A stretch of DNA of 64,000 nucleotides from Variovorax ginsengisoli (GTDB lineage: Bacteria > Pseudomonadota > Gammaproteobacteria > Burkholderiales > Burkholderiaceae_C), in the NCBI RefSeq assembly GCF_030486595.1, contig NZ_JAUJZH010000002.1:124001-188000 (forward strand), written 5' to 3'. How positions within the stretch are numbered: position 1 is the stretch's first letter; each line of letters begins with the position of its first letter. The notes below the pieces were generated by a model, which was not told the origin of the DNA, searched no databases, and was given only the letters and a program-made list of their open reading frames with translations. Below are positions 44,699 to 55,147 of this stretch, piece by piece. The translations under genes and the position numbers were made by a program.

Positions 44699-46126
44699 TC
44701 AAAGTGAAGGAAGGGAAGTCGAAGACAGCGCACCGGCCTGCCAGGGTGCCTGGCCCTCCGCGCCGAGGTCCCAGTACAGGCCGGCCATGAGCTGAAGTCC
44801 CTCGCGAACCAGCGGCGCCAGCAGGTGCTCGTTGGGCGCGTGCTGCGCACAGGCCGGGTACGAATGCGGCACCCACAAGGTCGGCAGGCCCAGCTGGCCG
44901 GCGAACACATCGTTCGGCAGCGAGCCCGCGAGATTCGGCAACAGGTCGGCGCGCTGGCCGCAGCTGTGGGCGATCGAGCGCTGGGCCCAATCGACCCACG
45001 GGTTCTCGACATCGAGCCGGGTCGCGGCGCCGGCCAGCGTGACCTCGACCTCGACCTGCCCGAAGCCGCGCGCATCCAGGTGCGCCCGCACGATCTGCGC
45101 GAGTTCCTGCCAGGGCGTGCCGACCACGAAGCGCAACTGGCAGTGCGCCACCGCCTGGCCCGGGATCGCGTTGACCGGCCGCTCGGCCGAGCCGGCGCCG
45201 AGCGCCAGCACCTCGATCGTGTTCCAGGCCATCAGGCGCTCGGCCGGACTCAGCCCCGGCTCGCCCCAGCCGGCATCGAGGGCCGGGTCCTCGGTGCCGC
45301 CGCCGATGGCGATGTCGGCCAGCGCCGCGCGCACCGGGGCCGGGATCGGCGGCGGCCGCAGCGCCTCGACCAGGATGCGGCCGCGCGCGTCGGCGAGCGA
45401 GGCCACGGCATGGCTCAGCACGGTCGCCGGATTGGCGAGCACGCCGCCCCAGTTGCCCGAGTGGTAGCCGCGCGGCCGGGCGCGCAGGCGCAGGCTGAAG
45501 TTGACCGCGCCGCGCGAGCCGAGGAACAGCGTCGGCCGGGCCGCGCTCACGCGCGGACCATCGCAGGCGATCAGCAGGTCGGCGCGCAGCTTCTCGCGCT
45601 GCTGCTCGCAGACCGCCTGCAGGCCGGGCGAGGCGGCTTCCTCGCCCATCTCGATCAGCCAGGTCACGTTGTAGCCCAGCCGCCCTCGGCGGGCCCGCAG
45701 CACGGCGGCGAGCCCGCCGAGATTGACCGTGTGCTGGCCCTTGTTGTCGGCCGTGCCGCGGCCATACCAGCGCTCGCCACGAACGGTCAGCGACCAGGGC
45801 GACAGCCCTTCGGCCCAGTGCGCGTCCTGTCCGCTCACGACGTCGCCGTGGCCGTAGCTCAGCACCGTGGGCAGTTCGGCGCCCTCGATCCGGCGCGCGA
45901 TCAGGAACGGACCGCCGCCGGCCACCGGATTGGCGATCAGCTCGCAGCCGAAGCCGAGCGCTTCGAGCGGCGGCACCAGTTCACTGCGCAGGTAGGCTTC
46001 GAGCGCCGGCGTGGCGGTTCCGGTGTCGCTCTCGGTGCGAAAGGCGATGCGCCGCTGCAGATCGGCGAAGAATCCGCCGTCGTCGAAGTAGCCGGCCGCG
46101 GAGGCGAGGGCGTCGGTGCGTGTCAT
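44699..46126 (-). CDS. M20-family metallopeptidase (ArgE/DapE-like)
   Basis: A 475-residue zinc peptidase, larger than the amidohydrolase at 27011-28213 and of a different M20 branch. Metal and catalytic residues: H93 and D95 in SYGHGDVVSG, D127 in GRGTADNKGQH, and E162-E163 in IEMGEEAASPG; the dimerisation domain (about 215-360) and the final H-binding part (YPACAQHAPNEH) complete it. It starts at MTRTDALASA. It precedes the Bug receptor in the operon and is divergent from a LysR gene with a palindromic operator at 46204-46220. It probably hydrolyses a peptide or N-acyl amino acid. Confidence 0.92.
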   Translation of the reverse strand: MTRTDALASAAGYFDDGGFFADLQRRIAFRTESDTGTATPALEAYLRSELVPPLEALGFGCELIANPVAGGGPFLIARRIEGAELPTVLSYGHGDVVSGQDAHWAEGLSPWSLTVRGERWYGRGTADNKGQHTVNLGGLAAVLRARRGRLGYNVTWLIEMGEEAASPGLQAVCEQQREKLRADLLIACDGPRVSAARPTLFLGSRGAVNFSLRLRARPRGYHSGNWGGVLANPATVLSHAVASLADARGRILVEALRPPPIPAPVRAALADIAIGGGTEDPALDAGWGEPGLSPAERLMAWNTIEVLALGAGSAERPVNAIPGQAVAHCQLRFVVGTPWQELAQIVRAHLDARGFGQVEVEVTLAGAATRLDVENPWVDWAQRSIAHSCGQRADLLPNLAGSLPNDVFAGQLGLPTLWVPHSYPACAQHAPNEHLLAPLVREGLQLMAGLYWDLGAEGQAPWQAGALSSTSLPSL

Positions 46127-46203
46127 TTGCTTGCGTTTCGTGGGAATGCTGCAAGTACAAGGCCTGAAAGGCTTTGCTTCCATCATCGTTTTGGCACACT
46201 CCC

Positions 46204-46220
46204 ATTGCCTTTGAGGCAAT
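46204..46220. promoter_or_regulatory. LysR-type operator between the M20 and LysR genes
   Basis: ATTGCC-TTTGA-GGCAAT is a perfect 6-base inverted repeat with a 5-base spacer. It contains the T-N11-A pattern typical of LysR recognition sites and lies 22 bases before the LysR start and 78 bases before the divergent M20 start. It is the natural site for autoregulation and for activation of the M20-Bug operon. Confidence 0.7.
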
Positions 46221-46241
46221 ACGCGACCCGCGGGCTTTCCC

Positions 46242-47177
46242 ATGGCACCCACACTCCTCAGCATCCCGATGCGCCACTTCCTCGAAGTGGCGCGCAGCGG
46301 CTCGGTCAACCAGGCCGCGGCGCGGCTGTTCGTCGCCGCGTCGGCGGTCAGCCGCCAGATCGCCAAGCTCGAGGACAGCCTGGGCACCGCGCTGTTCGAG
46401 CGCAGCGCCCGCGGCATGACGCTCACTGCCGCGGGCCTGCGGCTGTCGGCGCACCTGCGCAATGCCGTGCTCGACGCCGAGCAGGTGATCGAGCAGGTGC
46501 GCGATCTCGGCGGCCAGCAGGCCGGCCGCGTTCGCATCGCCTGCACCGAGGGTTTCGCGTCCCACTTCATGCCGGCCGTGGTGGGCGAATTCCGGGATGC
46601 CAACCCAGGCAGCCAGATCGAGCTTCACGTCGGCTCGCCCGATGAAGTGAGCCTGCTGCTGGCACGTGGCGAGACCGACATCGTGCTCAAGTACGTCGTC
46701 GCGCCCGAGCCCGGCCTGAAGATCGAGCATGCCGCGCCGGCGCCGGTGCACGCGGTGCTGCGGCTCGACCATCCGCTGGCGCCGCAGCGCATGCTGCAAG
46801 TGGCCGAGGTGGTGCGCTATCCGCTGATCGTGGGCAGCAAGGGCGTGACCACGCGCCAGCTCTTCGACCAGGCCTGCAGCGTCCTGGGCGTGCAATACCG
46901 GCCGGTGTTCGTCAGCAATTACTCGTCGGCGCAACTGCCGCTGCTGCGCACGCCCGACGTGCTGCTGTCGGGCCACCTGACCGTGATGCACCTGATCAAC
47001 GAAGGCCTGGTCGTGGCGCGTCCCTTCGCCGATGCGCCGATGCAGCAGCGCCGGCTGCAACTGCTCTCGCTCGAAGGCCGCACCCTGACGGCGCCGGTGC
47101 AGGCCTTCGTGCAGCACCTGGTGAAGGCGATCACTCAGGCCAGCCGGCGCAAGCTGGGACGGGCCAGGAAGACCTGA
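46242..47177 (+). CDS. LysR-family regulator of the M20-Bug operon
   Basis: A 311-residue LysR regulator. The winged helix-turn-helix spans about 8-67 (MRHFLEVARSGSVNQAAARL, then VSRQIAKLEDSLGTALFERS). The effector-binding domain runs from about 95 to 300 (VRIACTEGFASHFMPAVVGEF onward). It is divergent from the M20 peptidase gene, with an inverted repeat between them, and so probably controls that operon. It is convergent with a second LysR gene 9 bases away. The effector is unknown. Confidence 0.93.
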   Translation: MAPTLLSIPMRHFLEVARSGSVNQAAARLFVAASAVSRQIAKLEDSLGTALFERSARGMTLTAAGLRLSAHLRNAVLDAEQVIEQVRDLGGQQAGRVRIACTEGFASHFMPAVVGEFRDANPGSQIELHVGSPDEVSLLLARGETDIVLKYVVAPEPGLKIEHAAPAPVHAVLRLDHPLAPQRMLQVAEVVRYPLIVGSKGVTTRQLFDQACSVLGVQYRPVFVSNYSSAQLPLLRTPDVLLSGHLTVMHLINEGLVVARPFADAPMQQRRLQLLSLEGRTLTAPVQAFVQHLVKAITQASRRKLGRARKT

Positions 47178-47186
47178 GGCGCAGGT

Positions 47187-48092
47187 TCAAGCCGTCCGGC
47201 TGCGCATGTCGCCGGCCACCGCCCGGATCAGCCCCCACACCCGTTGCGCCAGCGGCGACGGCGCCCGATTGCGCCGATGCACCAGCATGATCGAGCGCTG
47301 CACCCGCGGCAGCAGCGGCCGCATGACCAGCACCGCGAGCCCGGTCGGCGGGGCAGCCAGCGCCGGCATCACGCTGATGCCGATGCCCTGCTCGACCATG
47401 CGGAAGGCGGTGGTCGGATGCCCGACCTGCTGGCGGATTTCGCAGCGCAGGCCATGCCGGGCCAGCGCCTCGTCGATCAGGCGCCGGCTGCCCGAGGCAT
47501 GGTCGAGCAGCACCAGCGCCTCGCCGTCGAGGTCCGACCAGCGCAGCGTGCGCTGCGCCGCCAGCCGGTGGCCCGGCGGCAGCACCAGGCAGAACGGATC
47601 GTCGAGGATCGGCTCGCCATGCAGGTCGTCGGTGTCGGGCGGCTCGACCACCACGCCGAAATCGACCTCGCCGGCGCGCACGCTGTCCAGCACGTCCTGC
47701 TGGATGCGGTCGAGCAGCACGAACTCGATCTCGGGCTCGCGCCGCGCGCATTCGGCGATGCAGGCCGGCATCAGGTTGGCCGACAGGGTCGGGCTGCTGG
47801 CCACGCGAACCTTGCCGCGCCGCGCACCGGCCATGCCATGGACTTCGGCCAGTGCCTGGTCGAGTTCGTCGAGTACGCGCGCCAGGCGCAGCGCGAGCGA
47901 CTGGCCGGCCTCGGTCAGCACCACCTCCCGCGTCGTGCGGTCGAGCAGCTTCAGGCCGAGCTGCGACTCGAGTTCATGGATCGAGCGGCTGACCGCGGGC
48001 TGCGACAGGCCGACCTGGTCGCCGGCCCGGCTGAAGTTGCGGCCGTCGGCGATGGCACGGAACACTCGCAGCTGACGCAGGCTCACATTCAT
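47187..48092 (-). CDS. LysR-family regulator divergent from the BASS transporter
   Basis: A 301-residue LysR regulator. The DNA-binding domain spans 1-60 (LRQLRVFRAIADGRNFSRA, then LSQPAVSRSIHELESQLG). The effector domain starts near 90 (KVRVASSPTLSANLMPACIAE). The divergent gene encodes a BASS-type symporter, and a 13-base palindrome lies between the two starts, so its target is probably that transporter plus itself. The ligand is likely an organic acid carried by the transporter; this is inference. Confidence 0.92.
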   Translation of the reverse strand: MNVSLRQLRVFRAIADGRNFSRAGDQVGLSQPAVSRSIHELESQLGLKLLDRTTREVVLTEAGQSLALRLARVLDELDQALAEVHGMAGARRGKVRVASSPTLSANLMPACIAECARREPEIEFVLLDRIQQDVLDSVRAGEVDFGVVVEPPDTDDLHGEPILDDPFCLVLPPGHRLAAQRTLRWSDLDGEALVLLDHASGSRRLIDEALARHGLRCEIRQQVGHPTTAFRMVEQGIGISVMPALAAPPTGLAVLVMRPLLPRVQRSIMLVHRRNRAPSPLAQRVWGLIRAVAGDMRSRTA

Positions 48093-48106
48093 GCGGTCAA
48101 ATCATA

Positions 48107-48119
48107 TATCTATAAGATA
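48107..48119. promoter_or_regulatory. LysR-type operator between the LysR and BASS genes
   Basis: TATCT-ATA-AGATA is a perfect palindrome with T-N11-A spacing, inside an AT-rich 70-base gap (48093-48162). It is 14 bases before the LysR start and 43 bases before the transporter start. Weak -10-like AT stretches overlap it in both directions. Confidence 0.65.
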
Positions 48120-48162
48120 AATCCATTTCTCTTTTGAATGCGGCCGCGGTCCAATCGGGGCC

Positions 48163-49170
48163 ATGGCACGTTCACGCTACCTCCCCGACAACTTCACGCT
48201 GGCCCTGGTCGCCACCGTCACGCTGGCCAGCCTGTGGCCGGCGAGCGGCGCCACGGCGCATTTCTTCGAGCGCCTGACCACGGTCGCGATCGGCCTGCTG
48301 TTCTTCCTGCACGGCGCCAAGCTGTCGCGCGAGGCCGTGATGGGCGGCATCACGCACTGGCGGCTGCACCTGCTGGTGTTCGGCGCCACTTTCGTCATGT
48401 TCCCGCTGCTCGGCCTGGCGCTCAAGCCGGTGCTGACGCCGCTGGTCACGCCCGAGCTGTACACCGGCGTGCTGTTCCTGTGCGTGCTGCCGGCCACCGT
48501 CCAGTCGGCGATCGCCTTCACCTCGATGGCGCGCGGCAACATGCCGGCCGCGATCTGCAGCGCCTCGGCCTCGACGATGCTCGGCGTCTTCATCACGCCG
48601 CTGCTGGTCAACCTGATCGTGGTGCCGAACGGCGCCGCCAGTGCTTCGTTCGATGCCATCGGCCGCATCCTGCTGCAGCTGATGGTGCCCTTCGTCGCCG
48701 GCCATCTGCTGCGGCCCTGGATCGGCGGCTGGATCAAGCGCCGCGCCTCGGTGCTGACACTGGTCGACCGCGGCTCGATCCTGCTGGTGGTCTATACCGC
48801 CTTCAGCGCGGCCGTGATCGAGGGGCTGTGGAAGCAGGTGCCGATGTCGGCGCTCGCCGGCCTGCTGGTGGTCTGCGCGGTGCTGCTGGCGCTGGCGCTG
48901 TTCGTCACGACCTGGGCCAGCCGCGCGCTGGGCTTCGACAAGGCCGACGAGATCACGATCGTGTTCTGCGGCTCCAAGAAGAGCCTTGCCAGCGGCATCC
49001 CGATGGCCAAGGTGCTGTTCGCCTCGCACGCGGTCGGCGCGATCGTGCTGCCGCTGATGCTGTTCCACCAGATGCAGCTGATGGTCTGCGCAGTGCTCGC
49101 CCAGCGCTATGCGCGCCGCAAGGCCGACGCGGCCGCGGCCGAGATCGAGAAGGTCAAGCCCGCCGCTTGA
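48163..49170 (+). CDS. Bile acid:sodium symporter family (BASS) transporter
   Basis: A 335-residue inner-membrane protein with about 10 hydrophobic segments. It matches the SBF-like branch (YfeH-type): LLFFLHGAKLSREAVMGGI near 46-64, LPATVQSAIAFTSMARGN (with the crossover region) near 109-126 and FCGSKKSLASGIPMAKVLF near 267-285. Such carriers take up organic anions with sodium. It is controlled, by position, by the divergent LysR gene through the palindrome at 48107. It is convergent with the aldo/keto reductase gene 13 bases away. The substrate is not known. Confidence 0.92.
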   Translation: MARSRYLPDNFTLALVATVTLASLWPASGATAHFFERLTTVAIGLLFFLHGAKLSREAVMGGITHWRLHLLVFGATFVMFPLLGLALKPVLTPLVTPELYTGVLFLCVLPATVQSAIAFTSMARGNMPAAICSASASTMLGVFITPLLVNLIVVPNGAASASFDAIGRILLQLMVPFVAGHLLRPWIGGWIKRRASVLTLVDRGSILLVVYTAFSAAVIEGLWKQVPMSALAGLLVVCAVLLALALFVTTWASRALGFDKADEITIVFCGSKKSLASGIPMAKVLFASHAVGAIVLPLMLFHQMQLMVCAVLAQRYARRKADAAAAEIEKVKPAA

Positions 49171-49183
49171 CGCTTCGCTTCGC

Positions 49184-50194
49184 TCAACGCGGGGCGTCGC
49201 CCTTGCGGTACTCGGCGGTGAGCTCGTCCAGCCGTTGCTTCAGCCCGGCGTCGAGCTGGTAGTCGGCCGCGGCCAGCGTCGCATCGAGCTGATCGGGCCG
49301 GCTGGCACCGAGCAGCGGCGCGGTGACCAGCGGATTGGCCATCACCCAGGCCACCGCCAAGGTCGAGAGCGGCACGCCCGCTTCATCGGCCAGCCGGTGC
49401 AGCTCGGCGACGGTGCCGAAGCTGCGCTCGTTCCAGTAGCGGTCCTGGTACATGCCGCCGGCCGTACCGAGCGTGAAGCGCGTGTTCGCCTCCGGCTTGG
49501 CCTCGGACTTGTACTTGCCGGTCAGGAGGCCGCCCGCGAGCGGGTTGTACGGGATCACGCCCAGGCCTTCCTCGCCGGCCAGAGGCAGCAGCTCGCGCTC
49601 GATCTCGCGGAACAGGAGGCTGTAGCGCGGCTGCACGCACACCAGCTGGGTGAGCCGGCGAAGCTCGGCGCGGCCGATCGCGCGGGCCAGCCGGTAAGCA
49701 AGGAAATTCGAGACGCCGATGTAGCGCGCACGGCCCGAGCGGACGATCGTGTCGAGTGCCTCCAGGCTTTCGTCGAGCGGCGTCTCGCGGTCGTCGTGGT
49801 GGAGCTGGTAGAGATCGACGTGGTCGGTCTGCAACCGCTTCAGCGATGCATCGATGGCGTCGAGCAGATGCTTGCGGGAATTGCCCTGGTCCCAGCTGTG
49901 AGGGCCGACCTTGTTCGCCGCCTTGGTCGCGATGATGAAGTCATGGCGCCGGCTCGCGCCCTTGGCGCGCAGCCAGCGGCCGATGATCTCCTCGGTGCGG
50001 CCCGCGGTGTCGACGGTGCCGCCGAGCGGATAGACATCCGCGGTGTCGAGGAAATTGATGCCGCCCTCGGCGGCGCGGTCGAGGATCTGGTGCGACACCG
50101 CCTCGTCGGTCTGCAGGCCGAAGGTCATGGTGCCGAGCGCGAGGCGCGACACGGTGAGGCCGGTGCGGCCGAGGCGGGTGGTGGGGATGCTCAT
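49184..50194 (-). CDS. Aldo/keto reductase
   Basis: A 336-residue NADPH-dependent reductase with a TIM-barrel fold. The catalytic tetrad is visible: Asp and Tyr in INFLDTADVYPLGG, Lys in FIIATKAANKVG and His in DLYQLHHDDRETP. The nucleotide-binding end includes PLLGASRPDQLDATL. The length and the LGRTGLTVSRLALGTMTFG start are typical of the YajO/oxidoreductase group that reduces aldehydes. It is a single gene, 63 bases downstream of the Lrp-type regulator gene on the same strand. The substrate is unknown. Confidence 0.93.
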   Translation of the reverse strand: MSIPTTRLGRTGLTVSRLALGTMTFGLQTDEAVSHQILDRAAEGGINFLDTADVYPLGGTVDTAGRTEEIIGRWLRAKGASRRHDFIIATKAANKVGPHSWDQGNSRKHLLDAIDASLKRLQTDHVDLYQLHHDDRETPLDESLEALDTIVRSGRARYIGVSNFLAYRLARAIGRAELRRLTQLVCVQPRYSLLFREIERELLPLAGEEGLGVIPYNPLAGGLLTGKYKSEAKPEANTRFTLGTAGGMYQDRYWNERSFGTVAELHRLADEAGVPLSTLAVAWVMANPLVTAPLLGASRPDQLDATLAAADYQLDAGLKQRLDELTAEYRKGDAPR

Positions 50195-50257
50195 CGAAGG
50201 ACTCCGGATTCGGGGCGGTCGGCCATGATAGTGAACCGCCAGCAGACGCGCTTGCGG

Positions 50258-50683
50258 CTACCGATAGGTGGCCAGATGAATGCTGGTCTCCGTGCTGCGA
50301 ATCCCCTTCAGCAGCCGGATCCGCTCCAGCACCTGCGACAGCTCGGCCATCGAGGCGGCGCGCAGCTCGGCCAGCAGGTCCCAGCGGCCATTGGTGTCGT
50401 GCAGCGCGGCGACGCCGGGCTCGCCGAGCAGGCTGGCGATCACCGTGCGGGTCTGGTTGCCTTCGACCAGGATGCCCATCCAGGCGCGGATCTCGTCCGA
50501 GCGCGCCTCCGGCCGCAGCTGCACCGCATAGCCGACGATGACGCCGCCATCCTCCAGCTTGCGCAGCCGATTGGCGACCGTGCCGCGCGAGACGCCGAGC
50601 TTCTGCGCCAGCACGGCCGCCGGCAGGCGGGCGTCCTGCCGCAGCAAGGCGATCAGGCGATGGTCGAGCGGGTCGATGTCCAT
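50258..50683 (-). CDS. Lrp/AsnC-family transcriptional regulator
   Basis: A 141-residue regulator. An N-terminal helix-turn-helix (about 1-60: DHRLIALLRQDARLPAAVLA, then VSRGTVANRLRKLEDGGVIVGY) is followed by the RAM/AsnC ligand domain (about 65-140: GILVEGNQTRTVIASLLGEPGV, ending IRSTETSIHLA). These proteins sense amino acids. A GTG directly precedes the ATG; I use the ATG. It lies between lhr (upstream, 20 bases) and the aldo/keto reductase on one strand; a link is possible but unproven. Confidence 0.92.
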   Translation of the reverse strand: MDIDPLDHRLIALLRQDARLPAAVLAQKLGVSRGTVANRLRKLEDGGVIVGYAVQLRPEARSDEIRAWMGILVEGNQTRTVIASLLGEPGVAALHDTNGRWDLLAELRAASMAELSQVLERIRLLKGIRSTETSIHLATYR

Positions 50684-50703
50684 CACGCCAGTCTAGCGAA
50701 GGC

Positions 50704-53700
50704 CTAGCCCGACGCCTGCTGCGACACCAGCTCGGCCACCCGCGAGGGCGCCTCCAACATCAACGCCCGATGGGCGGCCTGCGCCAGCGACGGCGTCAGA
50801 ACCTGCAGCAATTCGACCTGGCCGGCCACCAGGCTGGCGATCGGCACGCCGTCGCGGTAGAGCACCCGCGAACCCGCCACCCGCGCGGCCTTCGGGCCCG
50901 GCATGATGGTGCCGAGCAGGTTCGCGGGGTCGACGGCTGCGAGGCAGACGAGGGCGCCATCGAGCGGCCGGCGCCGCGTTTCGCGCAGCAGGCCGATGGC
51001 TTCGGGCAAGGCGAATTGTTCGCCCGCCACGCCGGCGATGAAGCGGCCGCCACGGATCTCGCCGCGGGCCTCGAGCCGGCGGTAGGCGCGCACCAGGTCG
51101 CGCCACGGCGGCAGCCAGGCGGCCTCGCGCTCGAGCAGGCGCCAGCAAACCACGCCGTAGCGGCGCAGCAGGACCCGCGCGACCTGCTCGACCGCATCGC
51201 TGCCCCCGCGCGCGGGCGGATCGGCGGCCGCCACCGGCGGACGCGCGCGGACCAGCGACCAGCGCCCCGCGTCCTCGATCCCGAACAGCGCCGTGCGGCG
51301 ATGCCGCCGCCCATGCGTCGACGACGCTCGCTTGGAGGGCGGGATCAGCAATGCGCGAAGACCGGCGTAGCTGTCGCAATGCACCCGGCCGCGCATCACC
51401 AGTTCGCTCAGCGCATCCTCGAGTTCGGTGCCCAGCAGGTGTGTGCCCTGGACCATTTCGTCGAAGAAGGAAGCGCCGTGCTCGGCCAGGAACGCCGCCA
51501 CCCGCCGGGCCCGCGAGCCGAGGCCGTCGTCGTTCCCGGGCGCCGGCGCGAGGCCGGTCCAGAGCGCGGCGCTGCGGCGCGGCAGCAGCAGGATCGGCGC
51601 CGAGCGCAGCGAGGGGCTGCCACCGCCCGGCCGGCCTTCGATGGCCACCGGTCGCAGCCGCGTCCACAGCGTGCGGCCCGCGGTGCAGAGTTCGTCGAGC
51701 CAGGCCGGGGCGTAGTCCTTGACCCGCGCCGGCAGCAGCTCGGCCTCCCAGAGTCCGGCCGGCGCTTCGTAGCCTTCGAGCTGCGCCAGGATGCCGGCCA
51801 GCGCCTCGGGGCCGCTGACCCGGCTGGCGGCAGCGACACGCTGCCACTCGAACAGGAAGCGCGCGAAGTCGCGCGGCTCGACCGGCTCGATCTCCTGCCG
51901 CAGCCGCTTCAGCGTATAGCGGTGAATGCGCGCCAGCAGATGACGCTCGCACCATTCGAGCGCCGGTGTGCCGGGCGTGAAGCGGCCCTGCAACACCGAG
52001 CCTTCGGTCTGCAACGCGCCCAGGGCGGCATCGATGTCGGCCCCCGGCAGCCCGAGCGACGCGGCCAGCGCAGGCGCCGACACCGGGCCGAGGCCACCGA
52101 GCCGCGAGCGCAGCAGTTCGCGCAGGACGTCGTCGGCATCGGCCGGCGGCGGCGCATCGGACGGGGGCTCGATCTCGGGCGCCAGCGCGGCCCCGGGGTA
52201 GAGCGTGCGGACCTGCGCCCATCGCTCGGCCGCGACCCACAGCCCGCCGCCCGGCGCCGTGGCGACCGCCAGCCGCGTCGCCCGCCGGTCGCCCGCCAGC
52301 GCCTGCAGCCAGTCGCGCCAGCCTGCGTTGGCCAAGGCCTCGGCGTCGCTGACCACCCCGAGCCCATGGAGCGCCTCGTGCATCTCGTCGGCGCTGCGCG
52401 CCCGCGGCCAGGCTTCCTGGCGCACGGCCTCGATCGCCTCGCTGTCGAGCTGGCCCAGGTCGTCAGCGCTTTCCGGATCGACATAGCGGCGGTTCTGCAC
52501 CGCCTGGGTGCGGCGCTCCTCGAGCGGCGCGTCGTCGAGAAAGGCATAGGGCCGGGCATTCAGCGCCTCGGCCGCGAGCGCCGACGGCGCCGGCACATCG
52601 CGCGCCAGCACCTCGATCTCGCCGGACTCCAGCTTCTGGAGCAGCCGCAGCCAGCCGGCGGCGTCCATGGCCTCGTACAGGCAGTCCTGCAGCGTCTGTG
52701 CGACCAGCGGGTGGTCGGGGATCTCGCGGGCGCCGGCCAGGTTCTCGGCGCAGGCGACCTGGTCCGGGAAGACCGCGGCCAGCAGGTCCTCGGACTTCAT
52801 CCGCTGCAGCTGCGGTGCCACCTTGCGCCCGCCCATGAAGCGCGGCAGGGCCAACGCCGTGGTGGCGTTCCAGCGCCAGCGCACGCCGAAGAGCGGCGCA
52901 TCGAGCAGCGCCTGCACCAGCACGTCGAGCGCCGAGGCCGAGTGCAGGTAGCGCGCGACTTCGTCGAGCGCGAAGCTGTGGCTGGTCGACAGCGACAGCA
53001 CGATCGCATCCTCGGTCGCGGCGGCCTGGAGTTCAAAGTTGAACTGGCGGCAGAAGCGCTTGCGCAGTGCCAGCCCCCAGGCCCGGTTCAGCCGGCTGCC
53101 GAAGGCCGAATGGATCACCAGCTGCATGCCACCCGAGGCATCGAAGAAGCGCTCCATCACGATGCGCTGCTGCGTCGGCAGCGCCCCGAGCACGCCCAGC
53201 GTTCGGGCCAGGTGCTCGACGATCTGGCGCGCCGCTTCGGCTTCGAGGCCGACCGCGCCGGCGAGCCATTCGGTCGCACCGTCGACGCCCCGGGCGGCCA
53301 ACGCCGCCTCGATCCCGGCGCGCAGCCGCGCAACGCCGAACGACAGCTCGTCGCTGCGCCCGGGCGCCTCGCCGAGCCAGAAGGGGATGTTCGGCGCGGC
53401 GCCATGGGCGTCCTCGACCCGCACCCGGCCGGGCTCGATCTTCAGGATGCGGTAGCTGGCGTTGCCGAGCTGGAAGACGTCGCCGGCCAGGCTCTCGACC
53501 GCGAAGTCCTCGTTGACCGTGCCGATCTTGTGCGCCTGCGGCTCGAGCACGACCGTGTAGTCGCCGGTCTCGGGAATGGTGCCGCCGGAGGTCAGCGCGG
53601 TCATGCGCGCACCCCGGCGCTCGCGCAGCAGCTGGTGCACCGCATCGCGGTGCACGTAGCTGCCGCGCGCGCCCTGGCGGGTGGAAAAACCTTCCGACAG

Positions 53701-55068
53701 CATCCGCACCACCGCCGCGAAATCCTCGCGCTTCAGGTCAGCATAGGGCCAGGCGCGCCGCACCAGCGCGAACAGTTCGTCTTCCTCCCATTCGCGCGAG
53801 GCGGTCTCGGCCACGATCTGCTGCGCCAGCACGTCGAGCGGCGCCGGCAGCACATGCAGCGCGTCGAGTTCGCCGCGGCGCACGCAGTCGAGCAGCGCCG
53901 CGCACTCGACCAGCTCGTCGCGCGACTGCGGGAACAGCCGCGCCTTCGGCACGCCGCCCACCGCATGGCCGGAGCGGCCGGCGCGCTGCAGGAAGGTGGC
54001 GATCGAGCGCGGCGAGCCGAGCTGGCAGACCAGGTCGACGTCGCCGATATCGAGCCCCAGTTCGAGCGAGGCCGTGGCCACCAGCACCTTCAGCTGGCCG
54101 CGTTTCAGGCGCTGTTCGGCATCGAGGCGGGTCTCTTTCGCGAGGCTGCCGTGGTGCGCCGCGACCACCTCCTTGCCGAGGATCTCGCCCAGGTGCCGCG
54201 CCGCCCGCTCGGCCATCCGGCGCGTGTTGACGAACAGCAGCGTGGTGCGGTGCGCATGGACCAGGGCGGCGATGCGCGCATAGACCTGCTCCCACTGGGC
54301 GTTCGACATCACGGCCTCGAGCGGCGTCGGCGGCAGCTCGAGCGCCAGGTCGCGCTGCTTGGCATAGCCGATGTCGACGATCGCGCAGTCGGCGACACCG
54401 TCGACCACCGCGCCGGCCCCGACCAGGAAGCGCGCGATCTCGTCGATCGGCTTCTGCGTCGCCGAGACGCCGATGCGCGTCAGCGGCGCTTGGCACAGCG
54501 CCTGCAGCCGCTCGAGCGACAGCGCCAGGTGGCTGCCGCGCTTGCTGCCGACGATGGCGTGGATCTCGTCGACGATCACGGTGCGCACCGTCGACAGCAT
54601 CTTGCGGCCCGACACCGAGCCGAGCAGCACGTACAGCGACTCGGGCGTGCTGACCAGCACATGGGGCGGCTTGCGCAGCGCCTGCTGCCGCTCGCGGGCC
54701 GGCGTGTCGCCGGTGCGTACGGCGGTGCGGATCTCGACGTCGGGCAGGCCGAGCTTGGCGAGTTCGGCGCGGATGCCCGCCAAGGGCGCCTGCAGGTTGA
54801 GGCCGATGTCGTTCGACAGCGCCTTCAGCGGCGACACGTAGACCACTGTGGTCTGGTCCGGCAGGCCGCCGGGTTGCAGGCCCTGGCGCACCAAGCCGTC
54901 CAGCGCCGCAAGGAAGGCCGTGAGCGTCTTGCCGGAGCCGGTCGGCGCCGCGATCAGCGTGTGGCGGCCGGTCGCGATCGCCGGCCAGGCGGCGGCCTGG
55001 GCCTCGGTCGGGGCCGGGAAGGTGGCGTCGAACCAGCGGGCGACGGCGGGATGGAAAGTGTCATGCAC
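50704..55068 (-). CDS. lhr: ATP-dependent helicase Lhr (large helicase-related)
   Basis: A 1454-residue superfamily 2 DNA/RNA helicase, near the 1538 of E. coli Lhr. The core (1-860) has Walker A PTGSGKT (42-48), DEIH (167-170), [18 protein letters not shown], the [13 protein letters not shown] segment and [12 protein letters not shown] (motif VI), then winged-helix and Lhr-specific domains. The rest (about 870-1454) is the bacterial C-terminal extension with winged-helix repeats. It acts in DNA repair, induced by mitomycin C in some bacteria. I use the GTG at 55068 (V-H-D-T-F-H-P): it has AAGG upstream and fits family N-termini. An in-frame start 21 codons earlier adds Arg-rich sequence. It stands between AcuI and Lrp genes. 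Confidence 0.93.
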   Translation of the reverse strand: MHDTFHPAVARWFDATFPAPTEAQAAAWPAIATGRHTLIAAPTGSGKTLTAFLAALDGLVRQGLQPGGLPDQTTVVYVSPLKALSNDIGLNLQAPLAGIRAELAKLGLPDVEIRTAVRTGDTPARERQQALRKPPHVLVSTPESLYVLLGSVSGRKMLSTVRTVIVDEIHAIVGSKRGSHLALSLERLQALCQAPLTRIGVSATQKPIDEIARFLVGAGAVVDGVADCAIVDIGYAKQRDLALELPPTPLEAVMSNAQWEQVYARIAALVHAHRTTLLFVNTRRMAERAARHLGEILGKEVVAAHHGSLAKETRLDAEQRLKRGQLKVLVATASLELGLDIGDVDLVCQLGSPRSIATFLQRAGRSGHAVGGVPKARLFPQSRDELVECAALLDCVRRGELDALHVLPAPLDVLAQQIVAETASREWEEDELFALVRRAWPYADLKREDFAAVVRMLSEGFSTRQGARGSYVHRDAVHQLLRERRGARMTALTSGGTIPETGDYTVVLEPQAHKIGTVNEDFAVESLAGDVFQLGNASYRILKIEPGRVRVEDAHGAAPNIPFWLGEAPGRSDELSFGVARLRAGIEAALAARGVDGATEWLAGAVGLEAEAARQIVEHLARTLGVLGALPTQQRIVMERFFDASGGMQLVIHSAFGSRLNRAWGLALRKRFCRQFNFELQAAATEDAIVLSLSTSHSFALDEVARYLHSASALDVLVQALLDAPLFGVRWRWNATTALALPRFMGGRKVAPQLQRMKSEDLLAAVFPDQVACAENLAGAREIPDHPLVAQTLQDCLYEAMDAAGWLRLLQKLESGEIEVLARDVPAPSALAAEALNARPYAFLDDAPLEERRTQAVQNRRYVDPESADDLGQLDSEAIEAVRQEAWPRARSADEMHEALHGLGVVSDAEALANAGWRDWLQALAGDRRATRLAVATAPGGGLWVAAERWAQVRTLYPGAALAPEIEPPSDAPPPADADDVLRELLRSRLGGLGPVSAPALAASLGLPGADIDAALGALQTEGSVLQGRFTPGTPALEWCERHLLARIHRYTLKRLRQEIEPVEPRDFARFLFEWQRVAAASRVSGPEALAGILAQLEGYEAPAGLWEAELLPARVKDYAPAWLDELCTAGRTLWTRLRPVAIEGRPGGGSPSLRSAPILLLPRRSAALWTGLAPAPGNDDGLGSRARRVAAFLAEHGASFFDEMVQGTHLLGTELEDALSELVMRGRVHCDSYAGLRALLIPPSKRASSTHGRRHRRTALFGIEDAGRWSLVRARPPVAAADPPARGGSDAVEQVARVLLRRYGVVCWRLLEREAAWLPPWRDLVRAYRRLEARGEIRGGRFIAGVAGEQFALPEAIGLLRETRRRPLDGALVCLAAVDPANLLGTIMPGPKAARVAGSRVLYRDGVPIASLVAGQVELLQVLTPSLAQAAHRALMLEAPSRVAELVSQQASG

Positions 55069-55147
55069 GGCCTTGCATGAGATCAGGCCGCGCGGGGCGA
55101 TGTCAAGGCGCCGGCCGCGGCGCCGACACAAGCTGCAACCTGCGCCC

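Noticed and set aside
50770..55080. A 1436-residue open frame on the plus strand opposite lhr
   Set aside because: The composition is typical of antisense high-GC frames, while lhr on the other strand has all helicase motifs.
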